From a virus: DNA of 27,708 bases. Made by a program: the position numbers and the translations under genes. The stretch is from IMG/VR virus record IMGVR_UViG_3300045741_000112, positions 1 through 27,708 of that record; one strand, given 5' to 3'. The notes under the pieces are model-generated. The model had not been told where the DNA came from and ran no database searches. It saw only the letters and a program-made list of their open reading frames with translations. The stretch's first letter is position 1. Each line of letters starts with the position of its first letter. Shown here in pieces: positions 22,180-27,708 of this stretch.

Positions 22180-24213
22180 CTAACGGCTCGGAATTCTCCC
22201 GCCAATCCCATTTCTGGACGGCGGAACCTTACCGGCGATGATTCTCTGCAAGTCTGGCGGGATGACGTTGCCATTGCCGTCTTGGATGGGATTCGGGCCA
22301 TCTGGGTTCCCCGGACCGTTGCTGTTGGGTGGCGGTGGAGGCATATTCCCAGCAAATGGGATCAACTGAGGCGGAATTGGGTTCTTCTTCTCCTCAGTGT
22401 TGATTTCCTCCTCGATCATCGGCATCAAGGCGTTGAGGTTAGCAACCCCGAGAACAGTGAGGGCTCCACGAATGGCTTCGATCTTCACCAGCTTGTTGTC
22501 AGGAGCGATGTTCTGAGTAAGCTGGCCGTAGGCGGTGATGTACTTCACCACGTCCTGGGAGATGATGGCCGGACAAACGATCGAAACTCGGCGGAGGTAA
22601 TCTCGGTACTCATCCGGGAAGGCAAGACGAAGCATCCACCTTAGCAGATCCTCGATCTCATCCTTCAACCATTGCTGCCAATCCTCGTAGGACTTCACCA
22701 TCGGAAGTTCCATGGACTGGGCTGTGGCGAGGTTCGCATCCCCGCCTTCTCCGTAGTAGTGGATCATGGTACCGACGCCAGCACCAGCAACTGCCAGAAG
22801 CATGCGCGCGTCCTCGCGGGCGTTAGCAGCTCCCGTGTCAGTCTTCATCCACTCAAGATCAATCGCCTGATTAGAGTCGTAAGTAGCTCCTGGGGCAGGC
22901 CTCGTGGCCTTCCGGAACTCACTCCCCTCATTGGCGGGATTGGAATAGCCCGTCTCCAAACCACCGAGAGAACCTTTGAACGAAGCCACTCCTGTGGGTC
23001 CAGCCTTCACCTTCCGCTTGAAGGCGATAGCTGTGGCAGCATCATTGATAGCCGCCCGGTTCTCCATGAACTCCCGGAAGACTCGGAACCACTGCCTGGA
23101 GGAATAAAGCTCCGAGATACCCCGCTGTCCGATCCTGGTCCACAGGGGGTTGATGAGCGAATGCTTGATCTTCTCTTCCGGCTTTGCTAGCTTAGCCGGT
23201 GGAATCTTGATCCTAGTGCCAATCCTGGCGAGATCTTCCTCGGTCACGCGGTAGTCGAGGTAGTACTTGGTAGTAGGTTCGTTCTTGGCTGGAACTACCT
23301 GATCGGTATTCCCGTCGTAGACGAGCTCCATGTAGACCCGTTTGTAGTAGATCGGCTTCTTCCGATTGTCCGGGTCGTAGATGGTTAGCTTGATTTCTTC
23401 GATGGGAATCTCGGTCAGAACCAGCCAGGGAGCCGCGGTACCCTCGACACCGATGAAGAAGAACTCCCCATCCGTGTAAACCCCATCAACCCACTCATAC
23501 ATAGCTCGCCTGGTGGTCAGAACGAGCTCATTATCGGGATGTTCCCAGAACATCTCCATGGTTTCTTTGAGCGGGTCGCCATCTTCAGCGGGTGGGACCA
23601 CATTGGACTTCGGGTCCGTAACCGGCTGATCACCGCTGGGAGCCTGGTTTGGGTCTTCTGGAGGCGGAACAGGCTTCTTAGGAGCCACAGGGGGCTTGGA
23701 AGCCGTTGGCGGAGGAACTACGGCTTCTTTCGCAGGAAATGGGGGCTTCTGGGCCGTTGGGGCCGCCTTAGGAGGAATGGGATTCGCCGGGTCTGAGGGA
23801 TTAGCAGGATCTTCCGGGGCGTTGGGATCAACTGGCTCGGCGTTTGGATCGTTTGGGTTGTTTGGATCGACTGGGGCATCGACTTTCTCCGCAGCAACCA
23901 GATACTGGATGCCTTTCCCAAGAGTAAATCGAAGTGTCAGCTTAGCGGATTGTTTGGCAAGCGGGTTCTCCTGACGAAGCCTTCGCAGCCTCTTGATGTA
24001 TTCCTCGCGGTTCGCGGAAGGAATAATCTCGCCAACCTTGCCAAAATCGAACAGATTGAGGTAGTCTAGGTCTTCAATCTGCCGAGAAAGAAGGCGGTTG
24101 TCATTAGACACCGCCTCAAGTGCAGAACCTGTATCATTTAGGGCTGATTCTAGGTATTCAAGTTCTCCCTGAACCCCAGACACCCTCGCGATGGCTTCCT
24201 GGATCCTGTTCAC
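22180..24213 (-). CDS. Portal protein with a proline-rich insertion
   Basis: The 677-residue protein starts at GTG with GAGGG 9 bases upstream. Residues 45-110 (NREEYIKRLRRLRQENPLAK, LTLRFTLGKGIQYLV) and 214-600 (MEMFWEHPDNELVLTTRRAM; GEFFFIGVEGTAAPWLVLTE; IKHSLINPLWTRIGQRGISE; REFMENRAAINDAATAIAFK; YYGEGGDANLATAQSMELPM) match phage portal organisation, including the wing, stem and crown segments. About 100 residues (111-213) between the first two blocks are Pro, Asp, Asn and Ala rich with DPNNPNDP / DPANPSDPANP repeats. The C-terminus is another Pro/Asn-rich tail. The protein should form the dodecameric DNA gate at one capsid vertex. The gene lies downstream of terminase, as expected. Confidence 0.85.
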   Translation of the reverse strand: MNRIQEAIARVSGVQGELEYLESALNDTGSALEAVSNDNRLLSRQIEDLDYLNLFDFGKVGEIIPSANREEYIKRLRRLRQENPLAKQSAKLTLRFTLGKGIQYLVAAEKVDAPVDPNNPNDPNAEPVDPNAPEDPANPSDPANPIPPKAAPTAQKPPFPAKEAVVPPPTASKPPVAPKKPVPPPEDPNQAPSGDQPVTDPKSNVVPPAEDGDPLKETMEMFWEHPDNELVLTTRRAMYEWVDGVYTDGEFFFIGVEGTAAPWLVLTEIPIEEIKLTIYDPDNRKKPIYYKRVYMELVYDGNTDQVVPAKNEPTTKYYLDYRVTEEDLARIGTRIKIPPAKLAKPEEKIKHSLINPLWTRIGQRGISELYSSRQWFRVFREFMENRAAINDAATAIAFKRKVKAGPTGVASFKGSLGGLETGYSNPANEGSEFRKATRPAPGATYDSNQAIDLEWMKTDTGAANAREDARMLLAVAGAGVGTMIHYYGEGGDANLATAQSMELPMVKSYEDWQQWLKDEIEDLLRWMLRLAFPDEYRDYLRRVSIVCPAIISQDVVKYITAYGQLTQNIAPDNKLVKIEAIRGALTVLGVANLNALMPMIEEEINTEEKKNPIPPQLIPFAGNMPPPPPNSNGPGNPDGPNPIQDGNGNVIPPDLQRIIAGKVPPSRNGIGGRIPSR

Positions 24214-24406
24214 TCGCCATCACCCTCTTGAAAGCCCGTTTCTGCTTCTGGACGTGAAGCCCACCGTCAGAAAGACGGCGATTAGACGGAACAAACTGCT
24301 TAGTCGGCTTCTGTGGCGGCCGTTTGCGGAACTTTTTCATGAGCGAACTCAAGCAACCGTCCAGTTGACGATCCAGCCTCCAGAGTTCACGCTCTAGACT
24401 CACCAA
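24158..24406 (-). CDS. Small basic protein between terminase and portal
   Basis: The 82-residue frame begins at TTG or GTG (24406 or 24403), overlapping the terminase stop, and ends 56 bases inside the portal gene. GGGGG stands about 8 bases before the GTG. The product is strongly basic (MKKFRKRPPQKPTK, VQKQKRAFKRV). It fills a gap of 186 bases that would otherwise hold nothing in a very compact operon. It could bind DNA or the portal. The C-terminal part may be an artefact of overlap with the portal frame. No family is recognised. Confidence 0.45.
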   Translation of the reverse strand: MVSLERELWRLDRQLDGCLSSLMKKFRKRPPQKPTKQFVPSNRRLSDGGLHVQKQKRAFKRVMASEQDPGSHREGVWGSGRT

Positions 24407-25803
24407 TCTACCCCCAAGCTGACTCGCTCGAAGATGTCCGGCATCGCCTCCTCGTAATCGACGTACTCAACCTCCTCGTGCTTCCGAGCCTCGTTGAAGA
24501 GCTCAGGGAAGCGGTTGTAGTAGCCGTAACGAGTTGCGTCGATGGTGTGGTTATCCACATCTACCGGAATCTCACTTGGAGAACGCTCTACCCTCTGCCG
24601 GGCTAGATCAGGATAGTGATAAAGCCCATGTTCCTTGATCGCGTTGATGCAAGCTGGATCATACGTGATCCTAGGAACGATCTTGCCAGGCCTACTGAGC
24701 AGTGGATCTCTCAAGAAAGTATGATGTACATCAATACCCTTCTTGATAGACGGCTTCTCACCCCCGGCGTTGTAGCCCCGGAGCCTCCAAGTTGCTGCCG
24801 CCTCAGCCGCGCCCTTGTCGATGGTGACGATTAGATCGTTGCGAGGCCGGCCAGCATCGTTCAGAAGAGCGTAGGCCCACATCGCCTCTGCCATCCGAAT
24901 GATTTGAGCTGTAGTATGGCCTGTCAGGTAGATCTCATCCAGTACACGAATCTGCTCATCAGGAGTGATCTGGACCAGCAGAACTGCGTACGGGGCGGTA
25001 GAACCAGGATCCACCCACAGGGCCGTCTCCATGTTAGGATCGTACTCATGACGCCTAACGTGGATGTTGTTATCAAACTCAGGAAAGACCAGTCCACCGT
25101 ATGCGATGAACTTAGCTTCCCATTCTTGTGCGAAGGCCTCCGGCGTCGATGTCTGCCGAGCTGCCTCAATTTCTTCTGCTGAAAGAAGAGGGTTAGAGCT
25201 CGATGGGATAGCCCAGCTCTCCCAATCAGCGAACTTCTTCTCGTGACTCTGCCCGCGCTGGTAGAAATCGTAGAACCAGTTGAACCCACGGGGGGTAGAG
25301 GTCATCAGAGCCCATCCACCGCGATCCGCCAGAGCCGGCCGGAGGTACTGGTCCCAGGTTCTGTGCTTCAAGCGAGCCGCCTCGGCAAGAATGATAGCAT
25401 CTAAACCCTCACCGATGAGCTGGTCGGGGTTCTCCTCCGACCGACACTCGATGAAAGAACCGTTATCGCACTGGATGAACATCTCCCGTTCGGATTTTCG
25501 CTTGACCGGAATCCTTTGCTGATCTACAATCAGCTTCCAGACGATGCGAAACTCCTTTTCCGCAAGGTCCATCGTAGGTCCCACAACCCAGACGTATGAG
25601 TTGGGGATTACGAGCTGGCAAGCAGCCTCTCTACCGCCCAGAACGGATTTACCGATCCGCCGCCCCCCATCGACGATCCTAAATCTAGCCTTCGATCGGT
25701 GAACTTCCGCCTGATAGGGGAAAGTCTGTAGATTCCAGGATCGGAAAATCAACGCCTTCCGTTCCGGAGTCAGGAGCGACGAGCGCTGCGAGGAGAGTAT
25801 CAT
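24400..25803 (-). CDS. terL: Terminase large subunit
   Basis: The 467-residue protein is the ATPase-nuclease that packages DNA into the prohead. Walker A is GGRRIGKS at 46-53. The Walker B region is DAIILAEAARL at 135-145, with the catalytic Glu at 141 but Ala instead of the usual Asp before it. The coupling motif TSTPRG is at 168-173. The nuclease acidic triad is visible as WVDPG (D265), VTIDKG (D329) and NHTIDATRYGYY (D422). The first ATG (25803) has no good ribosome binding site and overlaps the small terminase by 119 bases. A TTG at 25752 with GGAA/AAGG upstream is a plausible alternative, and no conserved motif would be lost. Confidence 0.92.
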   Translation of the reverse strand: MILSSQRSSLLTPERKALIFRSWNLQTFPYQAEVHRSKARFRIVDGGRRIGKSVLGGREAACQLVIPNSYVWVVGPTMDLAEKEFRIVWKLIVDQQRIPVKRKSEREMFIQCDNGSFIECRSEENPDQLIGEGLDAIILAEAARLKHRTWDQYLRPALADRGGWALMTSTPRGFNWFYDFYQRGQSHEKKFADWESWAIPSSSNPLLSAEEIEAARQTSTPEAFAQEWEAKFIAYGGLVFPEFDNNIHVRRHEYDPNMETALWVDPGSTAPYAVLLVQITPDEQIRVLDEIYLTGHTTAQIIRMAEAMWAYALLNDAGRPRNDLIVTIDKGAAEAAATWRLRGYNAGGEKPSIKKGIDVHHTFLRDPLLSRPGKIVPRITYDPACINAIKEHGLYHYPDLARQRVERSPSEIPVDVDNHTIDATRYGYYNRFPELFNEARKHEEVEYVDYEEAMPDIFERVSLGVDW

Positions 25804-26311
25804 AGTTGTTTGTCGTCACATTCACTTCGCCGATGTGAGTGCCTCCGGCGCCCTTGCCCGGCCCGAGAACTCGGTCGTAGACGCGGAGGAGGTCGAGCAG
25901 CTCCATCCTCTGGATCTTCTCGTCGGAAGTGCGCCTCTCCAGCTCGCGGACGATTCTACCGCGGAGGCGCGACAACAGAGTAGAGCGGAGCTCGTCGATG
26001 CGAGCTCTGTAATCAGCGGAGCTGTAGTACTTCTTGACCTGACGAACAGAACAACCAGCCCTAGCAGCAGCCATCTTGAAGGTTCCGCCAACGGCGAGAA
26101 CCTGGGCAGAAAGCTCCATGCGAGCTCGCATGGGCGCGTACTGAACCCGTTTGGCGGAGAACCTGTCATGCAGCTCGTCAAAAGTGGTGTTATGAGGATC
26201 GATCACGGCCAATCCATCACGTACCACAGGGAGTTTGTTACGAACCTCACCACTTGGGTAAGGATCCTTCGGGTGAATGAGGTTAGGAGCTGGGTTCTTT
26301 GGTGTGGTCAT
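25685..26311 (-). CDS. terS: Terminase small subunit
   Basis: The 208-residue protein starts at ATG with AGGA 6 bases upstream, overlapping the preceding gene by 29 bases. A helix-turn-helix of terminase type lies at about residues 66-98 (SAQVLAVGGTFKMAAARAGC, then VRQVKKYYSSADYRARIDEL). This is followed by two long helices (STLLSRLRGRIVRELERR, RMELLDLLRVYDRVLG) that would form the oligomerisation core. The C-terminal 50 residues are flexible and acidic. It should bind the packaging site and recruit the large subunit encoded next. Confidence 0.85.
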   Translation of the reverse strand: MTTPKNPAPNLIHPKDPYPSGEVRNKLPVVRDGLAVIDPHNTTFDELHDRFSAKRVQYAPMRARMELSAQVLAVGGTFKMAAARAGCSVRQVKKYYSSADYRARIDELRSTLLSRLRGRIVRELERRTSDEKIQRMELLDLLRVYDRVLGPGKGAGGTHIGEVNVTTNNYDTLLAALVAPDSGTEGVDFPILESTDFPLSGGSSPIEG

Positions 26312-26816
26312 GGTATATCCTAACTCCCATCCGAACCGCTTTCACGAGCCGAATGGCTAGATTGTACCGGGATATCTCCAACTTCGAGGCTATACCAGCC
26401 TCAGAATTGCCTTCAACCACCATCAGGAGGGGTACTCCGAGGGGAGGTTGGGTCCCCAAGATCGCTCTTAGGGTTGAAGTGATCGGGAAAGTACCGAAAG
26501 CTGGTACGCTAACTTGGCGTTGCCACTTCCGAAATTCCCGGATATCCTGGCCCCCACAGGGAGCTCGAAGCCCCATCACGACTGAGATGTGGGAAATCAA
26601 GGCCGGATCTGTCTGTGGGTTGCCGTTGTCTGCCAGCACGTGGTGCATGTGGATCTTCCGTGGGATCTCACTGAGATAACCTTCTTGGAAGAAACATAAC
26701 CAACACTGATTGGTGCTGTAGATTGGAGAATGATGACATCTGGAGCGACCCTGTGGACTTTCACGGTGAAGAGTTATCAAGCTATTCTCTTCATGTGCAA
26801 CAGCCGAGGGTTGCAT
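26283..26816 (-). CDS. Cys/His-rich helix-turn-helix protein, possible degenerate HNH protein
   Basis: This 177-residue protein is the first gene of the operon, with GGAGAAG ending 7 bases before its ATG and a strong promoter 52 bases upstream. Residues 38-59 contain C-x2-C (CWLC) followed by IHMHHV, then DNGNPQTDPALISHI, which resembles the first half of an HNH zinc/nuclease core. The second Cys pair of canonical HNH proteins is missing (only CGG at 87). Residues about 132-168 look like a LuxR/sigma-type helix-turn-helix (EGNSEAGIASKLEISRYNLA). HNH proteins next to terminase genes are common and help packaging in some phages. A transcription or packaging-site-binding role is equally possible. 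Confidence 0.55.
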   Translation of the reverse strand: MQPSAVAHEENSLITLHRESPQGRSRCHHSPIYSTNQCWLCFFQEGYLSEIPRKIHMHHVLADNGNPQTDPALISHISVVMGLRAPCGGQDIREFRKWQRQVSVPAFGTFPITSTLRAILGTQPPLGVPLLMVVEGNSEAGIASKLEISRYNLAIRLVKAVRMGVRIYHDHTKEPSS

Positions 26817-26867
26817 TAGATTGCTTCTCCAGCAGACCTGGCAGTAGAACCAGGAAGTTTCAGTACA

Positions 26868-26896
26868 ATAATAAGCCAGTAGATCCCACTTGTCAA
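26868..26896 (-). promoter_or_regulatory. Sigma-70 promoter for the late operon
   Basis: On the minus strand TTGACA (26896-26891) is followed by a 17-base spacer and TATTAT (26873-26868). This matches all six -35 bases and five of six -10 bases. Transcription would start near 26861, leaving a leader of about 45 bases before the ATG at 26816. It is the only near-consensus promoter I saw at the head of the operon. Confidence 0.75.
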
Positions 26897-26962
26897 GGCA
26901 GTCACCATTCTTTTCAATTGTATAGAAGAGTTAGGAAACCTTTCATTTCCTGGTTTTCTTTC

Positions 26963-27066
26963 CCAATCTGGATCTTCCCTATAGGAGGGAAATTCAGGAT
27001 TGGTGGTTTGTTCTGATTAGATCAATTCACCTCCCACAGGGCGCCCAAAGTGAAAATCCAGATTGG
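26963..27066. repeat. Inverted repeat, 11-base arms
   Basis: CCAATCTGGAT at 26963-26973 is the exact reverse complement of ATCCAGATTGG at 27056-27066, 82 bases apart. Inside, TTCCCT-ATAGG-AGGGAA (26975-26991) forms a separate 6-base stem. Both lie upstream of the -35 box of the late promoter. Confidence 0.7.
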
Positions 27067-27141
27067 TTTGGTATCACTGATCATATTAGACTCGACTTTC
27101 TGAACAGCACTTCTTATAGCAAAAGTTTCCCGGACGTGTTC

Positions 27142-27162
27142 ACATTTACCTTAGGTAAGTGT
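27142..27162. promoter_or_regulatory. Operator-like palindrome
   Basis: ACATTTACCTTAGGTAAGTGT is a 21-base dyad around 27152 with only one mismatched pair. The core TTACCT-T-AGGTAA is perfect. Length and symmetry fit a dimeric helix-turn-helix repressor site. Only one copy was seen. Confidence 0.55.
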
Positions 27163-27223
27163 TACTGCAGCTGCAGCAGCTAAGTACCGCCTATGACCGC
27201 CTGATGTGCCTCCTAGGCCATCG

Positions 27224-27264
27224 TGATTGCCAGGTGCCGGCCACGCCAGGGACTATGGCAATCA
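27224..27264. repeat. Inverted repeat, 9-base arms
   Basis: TGATTGCCA (27224-27232) and TGGCAATCA (27256-27264) are perfect reverse complements around a 23-base G+C-rich loop. No T run follows on either strand, so it is not a clear terminator. It could be a protein-binding or recombination site. Confidence 0.55.
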
Positions 27265-27408
27265 ATCTCAGCATAAAGTCATAACATCATCTTCTAAACC
27301 AGAAACACCCACTTTTAGCGTGTAGAATGTATGGCTCGCGCATGGTTAGGTGAGGGGTCGTGCAGACTCGCGGGCGAACGCTCGCGGCACTCCCCGGAGG
27401 TACTTGTC

Positions 27409-27690
27409 ATGGGTCGTGACCCGAACGCGGGTGCAGTCGTGCTCCCCGCGGCCATCGCTCGCACCCTCGGCGGCGACTGGGACGCGCGAGCGGTCCGCAA
27501 GTTCGTCCGCGAGAATGCCGTTGCGCTCACGGGCGAGCACTGGCCGGACACGCGGACCGAGCACCGCTACAGTCCCACCCTCGCGCGCGACATCGTAAAC
27601 GCTGCCCGCCAGCGGGGGAACGGCGGCGAAGTGCTCAAGTCCAAGAGTGAGCGGACCACACCCGCCACTCCCAAGCCCGAAGCGTCGTAG
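27409..27690 (+). CDS. Small putative DNA-binding protein, high G+C
   Basis: The 93-residue frame starts at ATG 27409 with GGAGG 8 bases upstream. An in-frame ATG at 27331 would add 26 residues but has no such signal. It contains RTLGGDWDARAVRKFVRENA, then EHRYSPTLARDIVNAARQRG, and a Lys/Thr/Pro tail. A DARAVRKFxR helix followed by RYSPxxA..I is reminiscent of small helix-turn-helix proteins of actinobacteria and their phages (Lsr2-tail-like), as I recall them. It is the only plus-strand gene and is over 70% G+C in places, unlike the phage operon. It may be flanking host DNA, a recently acquired gene or an assembly junction. Confidence 0.6.
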   Translation: MGRDPNAGAVVLPAAIARTLGGDWDARAVRKFVRENAVALTGEHWPDTRTEHRYSPTLARDIVNAARQRGNGGEVLKSKSERTTPATPKPEAS

Positions 27691-27708
27691 CGTCCCCAAG
27701 CCCCCCCG

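Larger units (their letters stand above)
26817..27408. other. Divergent intergenic control region
   Basis: These 592 bases lie between the late operon (minus strand) and the right-end gene (plus strand). No gene is supported here on either strand. It holds the minus-strand promoter, an 11-base inverted repeat, a small hairpin, an operator-like dyad, a double CTGCAG palindrome (27165-27176) and a 9-base inverted repeat. Its left 400 bases are about 40-45% G+C. The packaging site may lie here because it precedes the terminase genes, but no signature proves it. Confidence 0.6.

Noticed and set aside
22053-22355. Minus-strand 100-codon frame bridging the portal end and the small gene.
   Set aside because: Two thirds of it is portal in another frame, with no ribosome binding site or protein-like pattern.
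26723-27016. Plus-strand 97-codon frame across the leader.
   Set aside because: It starts at TTG, is antisense to the late promoter and the first gene, and its sequence has no coherent protein features.
27224-27264. Inverted repeat considered as an intrinsic terminator.
   Set aside because: The loop is 23 bases long and no T run follows on either strand.
26817-27330. tRNA or other structured RNA gene in the leader.
   Set aside because: I found no cloverleaf with acceptor stem and anticodon arm; the dyads are short and isolated.
27346-27699. Minus-strand frames opposite the right-end gene.
   Set aside because: High G+C opens frames on both strands; only the plus frame has a GGAGG at proper distance and a helix-rich, plausible product.

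Overview
The window is about 26.8 kb of a tailed double-stranded DNA phage genome (Caudoviricetes, siphovirus-type) plus roughly 0.9 kb of unrelated-looking sequence at the right end. Nearly every gene lies on the minus strand and reads right to left as one packed late operon, with start/stop overlaps such as ATGA, TAATG, TGATG and TAGTG. A long tape measure protein, a tail-chaperone frameshift and a separate major tail protein indicate a long non-contractile tail. The host cannot be named. The promoter is a standard sigma-70 type (TTGACA, 17 bases, TATTAT) and many genes have AGGAG-type ribosome binding sites. Base composition is near 50% G+C over the tail genes and near 60% over the capsid genes. 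No integrase, repressor, lysis or replication gene is visible, so lifestyle is undetermined.

In transcription order (high to low coordinates): a leader with a near-consensus promoter and several dyads (26817-27330); a Cys/His-rich, helix-turn-helix protein that may be a degenerate HNH protein; small and large terminase; a small basic protein; portal with a proline-rich insertion; two tandem paralogous small proteins; a protease/scaffold polyprotein; a probable capsid decoration protein; major capsid protein; a 14-codon Cys/Gly/Lys ORF; and a 985-residue fusion of GT2 glycosyltransferase, TPR-like helices, methyltransferase and GT4 glycosyltransferase.

A block of appendage-type proteins follows: two small structural proteins, a 75-residue coiled coil, a glycine-rich protein, and a protein with 17 copies of a SAEAFG-type repeat. 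After this come the head-tail connector, tail terminator, an unusually large tail-completion-like protein, major tail protein, tail chaperone with a -1 frameshift, tape measure, a distal-tail-like protein, a fibre-like protein, a large tail hub carrying carbohydrate-recognition-type domains, and a tip protein that runs off the left edge.

The most interesting features are the three-enzyme glycan-modifying protein inside the capsid operon, next to repetitive Ser/Thr-rich proteins that could be its substrates; the clear CCCAAAC frameshift site joining two chaperone frames; the tiny ORF after the capsid gene; and the abrupt jump from about 40% to over 70% G+C, with a strand switch, at the right end.
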